The notes under the pieces were generated by a model, which did not search any database, was not told where the DNA came from, and saw nothing but the letters and a program-made list of their open reading frames with translations. 51,517 nt of DNA, from positions 1 through 51,517 of the forward strand of contig DCIY01000020.1 in assembly GCA_002317295.1 (NCBI GenBank), read 5' to 3'. The position numbers were made by a program, and so were the translations under genes. Positions 23,371-31,104 of the stretch are shown here, piece after piece. The DNA is from Bacteroidales bacterium UBA1714 (GTDB lineage Bacteria > Bacteroidota > Bacteroidia > Bacteroidales > Paludibacteraceae). Each line of letters opens with the position of its first letter. Position 1 is the first letter of the stretch.

Positions 23371-24529
23371 CCCAACCAATACCCTTGTACTTGTTTAAGT
23401 CCCAATCTTCCTCCACTTCATTCAAATAGATGGTGGAAGCCTCCTCTTGTGGCTCGCCCGATTCCATGGGTTCGCGTTGCTCTACGGCAATAGGAGCGTG
23501 GGATATTTCGATGACCTGGTTCTGTTCTTTGAGTAACTCGTCCCAAATAGCATCCTTGACTTCGTCCACGCCCAAACCACTCAACGAGGACAGGAGGACA
23601 ATCTTAATTCCCAGTTTATCCTCCAGTTTATGGGCTTTGGTCCGCAGTTTTTTGACACCGGCTTCGTCCAGGATATCGCATTTGGAAATGGCCAGAATAC
23701 GCGCTTTGGTCAACAGTTGTGGATTGTATTTTTCCAACTCCGAGAGCAGTATCTTGTACTCCCGGTCAATCTTTTCACTCGTGGCAGGCACCATAAACAA
23801 CAGTACTGCGTTGCGCTCTATATGCCTCAAAAATCGCAATCCGAGTCCTTTGCCTTCGCTCGCTCCTTCGATGATACCGGGAATGTCTGCCATGCAGAAC
23901 GAGCGATTGTCTCGGTACGATACAATGCCCAATTGAGGAACCAATGTGGTAAAAGGATAATCCGCAATCTGGGGTTTGGCAGCACTCACGATACTCAGTA
24001 AGGTCGATTTGCCGGCATTGGGAAAACCGACCAAACCTACATCCGCCAGCACCTTGAGTTGCATAATCACATTGCGCTCCTGACACTCCTCGCCGGGCTG
24101 GGCATAACGGGGTGTCTGATTGGTGGCCGTGCGGAAATGCCAGTTACCCAATCCTCCACGTCCGCCACGAAGCAATATCACCCGTTGGCCATGCTCTTTG
24201 ACCTCCGTGAGAAATTCGCCCGTATCTCCGTCATAAATGACGGTTCCGCACGGAACCTGAATAATCTTGTCCTCTCCATCTTTACCAAAACTGCGACTCT
24301 CACCGCCTCGACCACCATCGGTGGCCATAATATGCTTTTGATACTTGAGATGGAGCAGGGTCCATAAGTTACGATTTCCCTCCAGGATAATATGTCCTCC
24401 TCGACCGCCGTCACCTCCGTCCGGTCCTCCTTTGGGCACATACTTGGCCCGGTGCAGGTGCATACAACCCGCGCCTCCTTTGCCCGAACGGCAATAAATC
24501 TTGACGTAATCAATAAAATTGGTATCCAT
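23363..24529 (-). CDS. obgE: Obg family GTPase (CgtA)
   Basis: A 388-residue Obg GTPase involved in 50S ribosome assembly and stress control. The glycine-rich Obg fold comes first (SGKGGAGCMHLHRAKYVPKG, later GGDGGRGGHIILEGN), then the G domain with GFPNAGKST (G1), DIPGIIEGASEGKGLG (G3) and SKCD (G4). The C-terminal extension is acidic. It begins 21 bases after adk and overlaps clc, so the three genes form one operon. Confidence 0.96.
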   Translation of the reverse strand: MDTNFIDYVKIYCRSGKGGAGCMHLHRAKYVPKGGPDGGDGGRGGHIILEGNRNLWTLLHLKYQKHIMATDGGRGGESRSFGKDGEDKIIQVPCGTVIYDGDTGEFLTEVKEHGQRVILLRGGRGGLGNWHFRTATNQTPRYAQPGEECQERNVIMQLKVLADVGLVGFPNAGKSTLLSIVSAAKPQIADYPFTTLVPQLGIVSYRDNRSFCMADIPGIIEGASEGKGLGLRFLRHIERNAVLLFMVPATSEKIDREYKILLSELEKYNPQLLTKARILAISKCDILDEAGVKKLRTKAHKLEDKLGIKIVLLSSLSGLGVDEVKDAIWDELLKEQNQVIEISHAPIAVEQREPMESGEPQEEASTIYLNEVEEDWDLNKYKGIGWDE

Positions 24530-24550
24530 GATGGAAAATCCGATAACAGG

Positions 24551-25126
24551 TTACTTGCTAATCAACTGCAGAATGGTATCAATCTGAGCGAATGTCAAAT
24601 CGATGGAATGATTGCCGTTGATCAAGAAATAGTTATGATGCTTCAAATAATAGGTACAAACCGGTTTGGTCACCTGGTGAAAGACGTGCAAACGTTGCTT
24701 AATGGTTTCATAGTTATCATCCTTGCGACCCGACGTCTTACCGCGCTCCAACAGTCGCTTGATCACTTCGTCTTCTTCCACCATCAAATCCAACATCACC
24801 GCCTTGAGTCCACGGCGATTCAACATCATCGTCAGCGCCTCTGCCTGCTCTACCGTACGAGGAAAACCATCAAAGATCACTCCTTTGCTGTCCGATGGCA
24901 ACTGATCCAGAAAATTCTCAATCAGATGAATCATTTTATGATCCGGAACCAACTCTCCACGTGAAATGAGACCATCAATCTCTTTTCCCAATTCACTGCC
25001 GGACTTAATCTCCGCACGAAGCACATCTCCTGTGCTCAGATGCTGAAGACCATATTTCTCTACCAACAAATCCGATTGTGTCCCTTTTCCACTGCCTGGG
25101 GCACCACATAATATGACATTAAGCAT
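24551..25126 (-). CDS. adk: Adenylate kinase
   Basis: A 191-residue adenylate kinase, short-lid form. P-loop GAPGSGKGT at residues 8-16, LSTGDVLRAEI for AMP binding, FDGFPRTVEQAEAL, and a short lid GKTSGRKDDNYETI instead of the long zinc-type lid. It leads the adk-obgE-clc operon. No promoter consensus is visible just upstream; transcription may come through the HU terminator or from an unrecognised site. Confidence 0.95.
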   Translation of the reverse strand: MLNVILCGAPGSGKGTQSDLLVEKYGLQHLSTGDVLRAEIKSGSELGKEIDGLISRGELVPDHKMIHLIENFLDQLPSDSKGVIFDGFPRTVEQAEALTMMLNRRGLKAVMLDLMVEEDEVIKRLLERGKTSGRKDDNYETIKQRLHVFHQVTKPVCTYYLKHHNYFLINGNHSIDLTFAQIDTILQLISK

Positions 25127-25149
25127 AGTTTTGATTTTTTAGCACGATT

Positions 25150-25185
25150 GAACACAAAACGAGTTGCCCTGGTAGAGCAACTCGT
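25150..25185 (-). terminator. Terminator of the HU gene
   Basis: 9-bp arms ACGAGTTGC / GCAACTCGT (25159-25167 and 25177-25185) with a 9-nt loop; on the minus strand the stem is followed by TTTTGTGTT. The T tract is short, so read-through into adk is plausible. Confidence 0.65.
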
Positions 25186-25205
25186 CTGTATGTAAGATTG
25201 CCTGA

Positions 25206-25469
25206 TTAGAGGGCCATCTTGGCACCTGCTTTGAACTTAATCACTTTCTTGGCAGGAATCATGATAGCTTGTTTGGTGGCAGGATTGATGCCCTTGTGAG
25301 CAGGACGGTTGATAACAGACAGGCCACCAAAGCCAATCAGTTGTACACCTTCGCCCTTCTTCAGAGCTTCAACAATTGCTTCCATGGCAGCGTCGAGAGC
25401 TACAGCAGCCTTTGCCTTTGGCATTTCAGCCTTAGCTGCGATTGCAGCTACGAGTTCACTTTTGTTCAT
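25206..25469 (-). CDS. HU family DNA-binding protein
   Basis: An 87-residue histone-like protein. The HU fold is clear: MNKSELVAAIAAKAEMPKAKA helices, ALKKGEGVQLIGFGGLSVINRPAHKGINPAT and the DNA-binding arm, ending IPAKKVIKFKAGAKM. It bends and compacts DNA as a dimer. Own promoter 75-105 bases upstream, own terminator downstream. Confidence 0.95.
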   Translation of the reverse strand: MNKSELVAAIAAKAEMPKAKAAVALDAAMEAIVEALKKGEGVQLIGFGGLSVINRPAHKGINPATKQAIMIPAKKVIKFKAGAKMAL

Positions 25470-25543
25470 AAAATAAAAGTTTAAATAAGTAAATAATTAA
25501 TTATTCATGGGGGATAATAACCCTTTCATTTCAATATCGAGTG

Positions 25544-25574
25544 CAAAGTTACAATTTTTTTTGATATCTGCAAA
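25544..25574 (-). promoter_or_regulatory. Promoter of the HU gene
   Basis: Minus strand TTTG (25574-25571), 19 bases, TAACTTTG (25551-25544). Confidence 0.65.
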
Positions 25575-25666
25575 ACGTTTGGCGTAAAAAACTGCATTTT
25601 TTTGCAATTTTCTGCCAAAAACTGCCTTTTGGCATTGTTTTAGTAGTATATTTCGCAAAAAAATAG

Positions 25667-25674
25667 TAATTTTG
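25667..25674 (+). promoter_or_regulatory. -7 box of the rhomboid gene
   Basis: TAATTTTG ends only nine bases before the ATG at 25683, so the mRNA would have a leader of about four bases. No good TTTG is seen at the expected -33 position. Confidence 0.6.
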
Positions 25675-25682
25675 CACCCGTT

Positions 25683-26381
25683 ATGAGACAACTACCAACC
25701 ATTACCAAAAATATCCTGCTGATTAACCTGCTGGTCTATCTGTTCGACATTCTGTTGCAGCGCTATGGTTTGTCTGTTACCAATCTTTTAGGTTTGAGCA
25801 ATCCCACGGCTGGCGGTTTCCACATTTGGCAACCTCTCACCTACATGTTCCTGCATGCCAATTTTTCACACCTGTTCTTTAACATGTTTGCCGTGTGGAT
25901 GTTTGGTCCTGCCATTGAGCAAAGTTGGGGAGAAAAGAAATTTCTGATTTACTATCTGGTTTGCGGCGTAGGAGCCGCATTGGTTCAAATGGCCGTTTGG
26001 GCCCTGTTTATGCCCATGCACCCTGCCATCACCATTGGTGCCAGTGGAGCCGTGTTTGGTATATTGCTGGCCTTTGGATGGCTGTTTCCCGATGTTCCCA
26101 TGTTTATCCTCTTTATTCCCGTACCCATACGCGCACGCGTGTTCGTGATTATATATGCGTTGATAGAGTTGTTCATGGGACTTCCCACGCTGGTATCAGC
26201 CGGTCGGTTCTCCATCGACAATGTAGCTCATTTTGCCCATTTGGGAGGCATGCTGTTTGGCGCCCTGCTGATTCTTTGGTGGCGTTATGGTCAGGATAAG
26301 TGGCATGGGCTCAAACGCAAACCCAAGCATGAGAAGAAACCACGGTTTAAGGATTATCACTATCAGGAACCCATCCAATAG
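25683..26381 (+). CDS. Rhomboid family intramembrane serine protease
   Basis: A 232-residue rhomboid protease with six membrane helices. The catalytic dyad is visible: Ser121 in TIGASGAVFG and His186 in HFAHLGGMLFG; the early ITKNILLINLLVYL and WQPLTYMFLHANFSHLFFNMFAVW motifs are typical. It would cleave membrane proteins within the bilayer; substrates are unknown. It begins almost at its transcription start and ends in a 35-base convergent overlap with the nuclease-like gene on the other strand. Confidence 0.94.
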   Translation: MRQLPTITKNILLINLLVYLFDILLQRYGLSVTNLLGLSNPTAGGFHIWQPLTYMFLHANFSHLFFNMFAVWMFGPAIEQSWGEKKFLIYYLVCGVGAALVQMAVWALFMPMHPAITIGASGAVFGILLAFGWLFPDVPMFILFIPVPIRARVFVIIYALIELFMGLPTLVSAGRFSIDNVAHFAHLGGMLFGALLILWWRYGQDKWHGLKRKPKHEKKPRFKDYHYQEPIQ

Positions 26382-27252
26382 TGGCAATCACGGGATAGTG
26401 GTCTGAGTAATTGACTCGGACCACTTCTGTTTTTAGAGGTTGCAGATCTTGGCTGCATAGGATATAATCAATGCGAATTCCCAAATGGTGCCGGGTCAGT
26501 GTCCAACCCAATTGTCCACGACTGGTCTGCAAAAAACAATCTCGCATGCCCCATTTGAGTCGCTGATAGACATAGGATAAAGGGATGCTGTTAAAATCAC
26601 CCACGGCAATGACTGGGTACTCACTTGCCTGAATGGCCTGCTTCACCGCTGTGGCCTGACCATGGCGAATGACACGGGCAATCTTCATCTTGTGCGATAA
26701 CCGATGCGCCGTAGCCCGAGTGGATTCCCAGTTCATCGAATCCAATTGAAAATCTTCACTCACCAGTCGATTGCTCTCCAGATGATTGTTCACCAGTCGT
26801 AATGTATCATCCCCCACGACCACATCACAACGTGAAGAGATGCTGCTGCGCGAATCAAATTGAATGGTTTGTTTATTCAATAGCGGGTATTTGGAAAAAA
26901 CCACATTGCCAAACTGACGACGGGAATTGTATATCTTAAAATCAAAATAGGTGTAAGGATACATATCCAGTGCCGCTCTGAGTTCCTTCAATGTGAGATA
27001 TTGTGCATCGTGATAAACCTCCACCTCCTGCAGACAAATGATATCGGCCGGCATCTGTTGCAAATACCGAATGACCCGATTTTGCTCTGCGTGCTTAAAT
27101 TCACCCATTCGATGGGTATTGTACGTGAGTACACTCACACAGGGCATTGACGGATACGATACCTTTCGCACTTGGTGAGAAAACAGATTCCAAACCGCCC
27201 AAACGCCAATCGTCAGGCAGAGAATGATCATCAGATGCTTCAGTACTTTCAT
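26347..27252 (-). CDS. Endonuclease/exonuclease/phosphatase family protein
   Basis: A 301-residue protein with one N-terminal membrane helix (about 6-26) and an EEP domain outside it: LTYNTHRMGEF, ICLQEVEVYHD, VNNHLES, VGDFNSIP and NYSDHYPV carry the catalytic Asn, Glu, Asp and His residues. Substrate may be nucleic acid or a phosphorylated lipid or nucleotide; membrane anchoring argues against a simple DNA repair role. It overlaps porX by four bases and ends opposite the rhomboid gene. A rhomboid next to an EEP gene is a common Bacteroidales arrangement as far as I recall. Confidence 0.9.
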   Translation of the reverse strand: MKVLKHLMIILCLTIGVWAVWNLFSHQVRKVSYPSMPCVSVLTYNTHRMGEFKHAEQNRVIRYLQQMPADIICLQEVEVYHDAQYLTLKELRAALDMYPYTYFDFKIYNSRRQFGNVVFSKYPLLNKQTIQFDSRSSISSRCDVVVGDDTLRLVNNHLESNRLVSEDFQLDSMNWESTRATAHRLSHKMKIARVIRHGQATAVKQAIQASEYPVIAVGDFNSIPLSYVYQRLKWGMRDCFLQTSRGQLGWTLTRHHLGIRIDYILCSQDLQPLKTEVVRVNYSDHYPVIATIGWVPDSDNP

Positions 27253-28784
27253 TTGGGATCCATTTCTATCAGCGGAATCAGCATTTCTTCCATCGATATA
27301 CCTCCATGCTGGAAGGTGTCACGATAGAACTGTGCATAGTAATTGAAATTATTGGGATAAGCAAAAAAATCGGCTCCCGAACAGAACACATAACTGCTGG
27401 ATACATTGGGACATGGCAACCCGATAGTCTCGGGATGAGTCACTTCCATGGTGTTCTTACAACTGCAATTCAGCGCCTTGCCTACCTTGTAGCGCAGGTT
27501 GGTGTTGGTATTCTTGTCTCCAATGATGGACACCGGATTGTTGACCCTGACCGTTCCATGATCGGTGGTCAGTATCACCCGATACCCCAGAGAGGCTATT
27601 TTCTTAAACAACTGATAGGTAGGGGAATGCTTAAACCATGAAAGGGTCAGCGACCGATAGGCCTCTTCGTTGTTGCACAACTCACGCATCATCTTGGAGT
27701 CGGTGCGCGAATGGGATAACATATCGATAAAATTGATGACTACCACGTTCAGTGGCGTTTTTAATCCTTGTATCTGACGGGTGATGCGTTCGCAAAAATC
27801 ACTCTCATTAATCTTGAAATAGGCAAACTCATACCGTTTGCGAAAACGATCCATACAGGTCTGTATCAGATCTTTCTCATTGAGGTTTTTTCCCTCTTCG
27901 TCTTCTTCCTCTACCCACAGGTTGGGCCACATCTTGCGGATATCATCCGGCATCAGACCGGAAAAGATGGCATTGCGGGCATATTGGGTTGCCGTAGGCA
28001 GGATGGATGTATATAACTGTTCATTACGAATGGTGAACAATTCGCTGAGCAAGGGTTGAATGCATTTCCACTGATCGTAGCGAAAATTATCAATCACCAC
28101 AAAAAAGAGTTTCTCTCCGGCATCCAAGGTGGGGAAAATCACTTTTTTCATGATATCCGGTGAGAGCAACGGACGCTTATCCTCGGTAAACCAGGAGGTG
28201 TAGTGACGTGTGATATACTTAAAAAACGCACTGTTCGCTTCCGCTTTTTGCTGCTGTAATATCTCCTGCATGGACGAGTCGGCCTGGGTTAAGCGCATCT
28301 CCCATGAGGTCAGTGTACGATGAATGGCCATAAATTCCTCCAGGGTGGAGGCCGTGGTAATCATGTAACTGATATCGGAAAAATCTTCCCGATAGTCTTT
28401 GTTGGTCTGTGTTTGCACCAGTTCCCGCTGGTGAATATGCTTTTTCAGACACAGCAGTATCTGATTGGGGTTGACCGGTTTAATCAGATAATCGGCAATC
28501 TGCTGTCCCACTGCCTGATCCATGATATTCTCTTCCTCCGATTTGGTAATCATCACCACCGGAATATCCCCACGCAACTGCTTGATGGCCTGTAAGGTCT
28601 CTATGCCACTGAGTCCGGGCATTTGCTCGTCCAAAAAAATGATGTCAAACGAGGATGCTCGGCATTGATCCAAAGCATCTTGTCCACTGCATACAGGGGT
28701 TACCTCATACCCTTTGGTATTGAGAAACAAAATATACGGTTTGAGAAGTTCAATCTCATCATCCGCCCAAAGTATTCGGCTCAT
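27249..28784 (-). CDS. porX: PorX-type response regulator with PglZ domain
   Basis: A 511-residue protein: receiver domain (1-120; acidic pocket Asp8/Asp9, phospho-acceptor Asp52 in IIFLDEQMPG, Lys in LIKPVNP), helical linker, then an alkaline-phosphatase-like PglZ domain (from about 215: FFVVIDNFRYDQWK, PTATQYARNAIFSG, FIDMLSHSR, TTDHGTVRV). This matches PorX, which with the kinase PorY and sigma factor SigP controls type IX secretion genes, and whose PglZ domain is reported to be a zinc phosphodiesterase. It overlaps rluD by 26 bases and the EEP gene by four. No porY or T9SS structural gene is in the window. Confidence 0.92.
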   Translation of the reverse strand: MSRILWADDEIELLKPYILFLNTKGYEVTPVCSGQDALDQCRASSFDIIFLDEQMPGLSGIETLQAIKQLRGDIPVVMITKSEEENIMDQAVGQQIADYLIKPVNPNQILLCLKKHIHQRELVQTQTNKDYREDFSDISYMITTASTLEEFMAIHRTLTSWEMRLTQADSSMQEILQQQKAEANSAFFKYITRHYTSWFTEDKRPLLSPDIMKKVIFPTLDAGEKLFFVVIDNFRYDQWKCIQPLLSELFTIRNEQLYTSILPTATQYARNAIFSGLMPDDIRKMWPNLWVEEEDEEGKNLNEKDLIQTCMDRFRKRYEFAYFKINESDFCERITRQIQGLKTPLNVVVINFIDMLSHSRTDSKMMRELCNNEEAYRSLTLSWFKHSPTYQLFKKIASLGYRVILTTDHGTVRVNNPVSIIGDKNTNTNLRYKVGKALNCSCKNTMEVTHPETIGLPCPNVSSSYVFCSGADFFAYPNNFNYYAQFYRDTFQHGGISMEEMLIPLIEMDPK

Positions 28785-29817
28785 AATTTCTCCATTTAGT
28801 GATTAATTGAGTGATATCTTCCGGCCATTCGCTTTCAAAAAACAGGCGTTCTCCGGTTCTCGGGTGTGTAAATCCCAACGTCTTGGCATGCAACACCTGA
28901 CGGGGACAGAGGGCAAAACAATTTTCGATATACTGTTTGTATTTTTGGGTTCTTAATCCTTTTAGGATTTCCATACCTCCATATTTTTCATCTGCAAACA
29001 GGGGATGCCCGATATGGCGCATATGGGCACGTATCTGGTGGGTTCTGCCCGTTTCCAAACGACATTCCACCAGCGTGACATATGCCAATCGTTCCAGGAC
29101 ACGCCAATGCGTAATAGCCTCTTTGGCATTGGGGTTTTCCTCCGGATCCCACACCCGGTATAGGGTGCGATCACGGTTGTCTCTGCCCAATGCCCCAATG
29201 ATGGTCCCAGACTCTTCTTCCATTCTTCCCCAAACGAGGGCATTGTAGGTGCGGGTGGTAGAATGCTCAAAAAACTGCAATCCCAGGTGGGTTTTGGCAC
29301 TTGCGGTTTTGGCAATCAGCAACAACCCACTGGTATCCTTGTCAATGCGGTGCACCAGTCCGATGTTGGGGTCGTTGATGTCCAGGGAGTGAGATGATTG
29401 GGCAAAATGATAGGCCAGGGCATGAAGCAGCGTATGTTCATAGTTGCCGTGTCCGGGATGAACGACCAATCCTGCCGGTTTGTTGATCACCAACACATCC
29501 TCATCCTCATACACGATATTCAATGGGATGGCTTCCGGAGTGATGGTAAAATCGTGCGGCTCGTGATCGAGCAACACCTGAATCACATCCAGTGGGCGTA
29601 CTTTGTGATTGGAGCTGACCGCACGGCCGTTCACCCATATATTGCCGGCATCGGCCGCATTCTGGATCCGGTTACGGGACGTCCCTGCCATGTGCTCACT
29701 GAGGTACTTATCCACCCTGATGGGTGTTTGTCCTTTGTCTACCTCACACCGCCAACGCTCAAAGACTTCTTCGTCCTGAACCTCGTCTTCCCGCTTATCC
29801 ATGGGCTCTTGTATCAT
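28759..29817 (-). CDS. rluD: RluD-like 23S rRNA pseudouridine synthase
   Basis: A 352-residue RluA/RluD-family enzyme. An S4 RNA-binding domain (about 35-95: RVDKYLSEHMAGTSRNRIQ) precedes the catalytic domain with VLVINKPAGLVVHPGHG, GLVHRIDKDTSGLLLIAKT (catalytic Asp), LETGRTHQIRAHM and GHPLFADEKYGG. RluD makes pseudouridines in helix 69 of 23S rRNA; exact specificity here is inferred. It follows the PASTA protein by nine bases and overlaps porX by 26, so the secretion regulator is tied to a ribosome maturation gene. Confidence 0.94.
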   Translation of the reverse strand: MIQEPMDKREDEVQDEEVFERWRCEVDKGQTPIRVDKYLSEHMAGTSRNRIQNAADAGNIWVNGRAVSSNHKVRPLDVIQVLLDHEPHDFTITPEAIPLNIVYEDEDVLVINKPAGLVVHPGHGNYEHTLLHALAYHFAQSSHSLDINDPNIGLVHRIDKDTSGLLLIAKTASAKTHLGLQFFEHSTTRTYNALVWGRMEEESGTIIGALGRDNRDRTLYRVWDPEENPNAKEAITHWRVLERLAYVTLVECRLETGRTHQIRAHMRHIGHPLFADEKYGGMEILKGLRTQKYKQYIENCFALCPRQVLHAKTLGFTHPRTGERLFFESEWPEDITQLITKWRNYEPNTLGG

Positions 29818-29826
29818 GCTCGTGTC

Positions 29827-30657
29827 TTAAAAAAACTCCTCTTCGTCATCCTGAACGTGAACCATCAGCGCCTTTTGGGGATCGGTGGACAACCATACTT
29901 TGACGCTGTTGCCTTCCCGTATACTCTTGTCCGGTAACGGTTCCTGGGTATAAACGACAAACTCCAACTCTTCCCCCTGCTGGGGTATGGTATCATAATG
30001 GGCTGCTCCCAAAGTCAGATGCTGACTGAGTAACGTGGCCCGAGCCTGCGTGATGGTCATGCCGCTCAGATTGGGCACAAAAACCAATTCTGTTCCTTGT
30101 CCAATGCCCACGATCAAATCCACCACACTGCCTTCTTCCAGTCTCAGTCCTTGTTCGATATTCTCGCCCTTGTGCATCATGCCTATGACCAAATCGCGGT
30201 ACTCGGAGGGTTCATAGGTAACTTCACCTACCTGCAAACCCATTTGTCGCAAGGTGTTTTCCGCCTGACGATAACTCATATCATGCAATTCCGGCAGGAT
30301 GACATGTTTGCGTGTGCGCGCATTGACCACAACGTATATGGTACGATCATGCTTCACATGGCTGAGGGCCGGCGGGTTTTGATCGACAATCGTTCCCAGG
30401 GGCACCGCACGGGAGAAGGTGGAATCAATGACGGTCAGCGTTAACCGGTCCTTGGCCAATAAACTGTCTGCATCCTCGATGTTTAAGCCTACCAATTGAG
30501 GCACCTGAACTTCCTGTCCGTGTTCGGTGTATCGGCGCAGCCAGAAAAACAAAACCGTTAGTCCAACGACGAAAATAATGACGGCAATCAGCACGTTTTT
30601 TCCGATAAATCGCCAATCGACTCCCTCAAGGGGGGTATTTTTACCAGTTTTAGCCAT
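29827..30657 (-). CDS. PASTA domain membrane protein
   Basis: A 276-residue protein: short cytoplasmic start, one membrane helix (about 17-38, VLIAVIIFVVGLTVLFFWL), then three PASTA domains outside the membrane (VPQLVGLNIEDADSLL, LPELHDMSYRQAENTL, VPNLSGMTITQARATL). It ends in an acidic tail (DDEEEFF). PASTA domains bind cell-wall fragments in Gram-positive kinases; here there is no kinase domain, as usual for this Bacteroidota family. Start chosen at 30657; the longer frame reads through its own promoter. First gene of the PASTA-rluD-porX-EEP operon. Confidence 0.93.
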   Translation of the reverse strand: MAKTGKNTPLEGVDWRFIGKNVLIAVIIFVVGLTVLFFWLRRYTEHGQEVQVPQLVGLNIEDADSLLAKDRLTLTVIDSTFSRAVPLGTIVDQNPPALSHVKHDRTIYVVVNARTRKHVILPELHDMSYRQAENTLRQMGLQVGEVTYEPSEYRDLVIGMMHKGENIEQGLRLEEGSVVDLIVGIGQGTELVFVPNLSGMTITQARATLLSQHLTLGAAHYDTIPQQGEELEFVVYTQEPLPDKSIREGNSVKVWLSTDPQKALMVHVQDDEEEFF

Positions 30658-30677
30658 AAATAGAAAAAAAATTTCTG

Positions 30678-30725
30678 CAAAATTACATTTTTTTTTGCAT
30701 ATATCCAAAAAACTTTATAATTTTG
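30678..30725. promoter_or_regulatory. Symmetric divergent promoter PASTA operon/mini-lipoprotein
   Basis: Minus -7 CAAAATTA (30678-30685), plus -33 TTTG (30694-30697), minus -33 CAAA (30706-30709), plus -7 TAATTTTG (30718-30725). Both N20 spacings are exact; total 48 bp as at the udk/queA and tyrS/mltG sites. Confidence 0.8.
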
Positions 30726-30790
30726 CAGTCGAATTCGGTACGGGATACCGAAATATGTACAAAAATTAACAATTAAAACTAGTTTTAGAG

Positions 30791-30979
30791 ATGAAAAAGA
30801 TGATGTTCATTGCAGCTATCGCTCTTTGCGCTATGAGCTGCTGTAACAAGGCTCAAAAACCCGCTTGCTGCGAAAAGGCTTGCGAAGAGGCTTGCTGCGA
30901 AGAGGCTGTTATCGAAGAGGTTGCTGATTCTCTCGTAGAAGAGGCTCCTGCTGAGGCTGCTGCAGAGGTTGCTGAGTAA
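30791..30979 (+). CDS. Cys/Glu/Ala-rich mini-lipoprotein, unknown function
   Basis: A 62-residue predicted lipoprotein. The signal (MKKMMFIAAIALCAMS) is followed by Cys17-Cys18. The mature part has Cys26-Cys27-x3-Cys31-x3-Cys35-Cys36 and then a strongly acidic Glu/Ala tail to the C-terminus. The Cys pattern could bind a metal or form disulfides; this is inference. It has its own consensus promoter, a leader of about 60 nt and a strong terminator, so it is a real single-gene unit. The Ala/Glu composition resembles the ExbB linker at 15.3 kb. I do not recognise a family. Confidence 0.8.
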   Translation: MKKMMFIAAIALCAMSCCNKAQKPACCEKACEEACCEEAVIEEVADSLVEEAPAEAAAEVAE

Positions 30980-30997
30980 TTGATTTTACCCAACCCT

Positions 30998-31040
30998 AAA
31001 AAAACGAGGTCCTTTCTGTGAAGAAAGGGCCTTTGTTTTT
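30998..31040. terminator. Terminator of the mini-lipoprotein gene
   Basis: A long stem (AAAAACGAGGTCCTTTCT paired with AGAAAGGGCCTTTGTTTTT, few mismatches) with a GTGA loop and a T tract. Confidence 0.82.
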
Positions 31041-31044
31041 AGTA

Positions 31045-31104
31045 GTCATCAATAGCCCGTAAGGGCGATCAATCATCAATCAGCAATCATCAATCAGCAA
31101 TCAC
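31045..31104 (-). repeat. Hairpin-word element overlapping the tyrS stop
   Basis: Hairpin GCCCGTAAGGGC (31055-31066) followed by five 7-bp units of type ATCAATC / AGCAATC (31068-31102). The tyrS stop codon (31090-31092) and its last codons lie inside the heptads. On the minus strand the order is heptads, GATTGATC-like word, hairpin, TATTGATGA. Confidence 0.75.
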
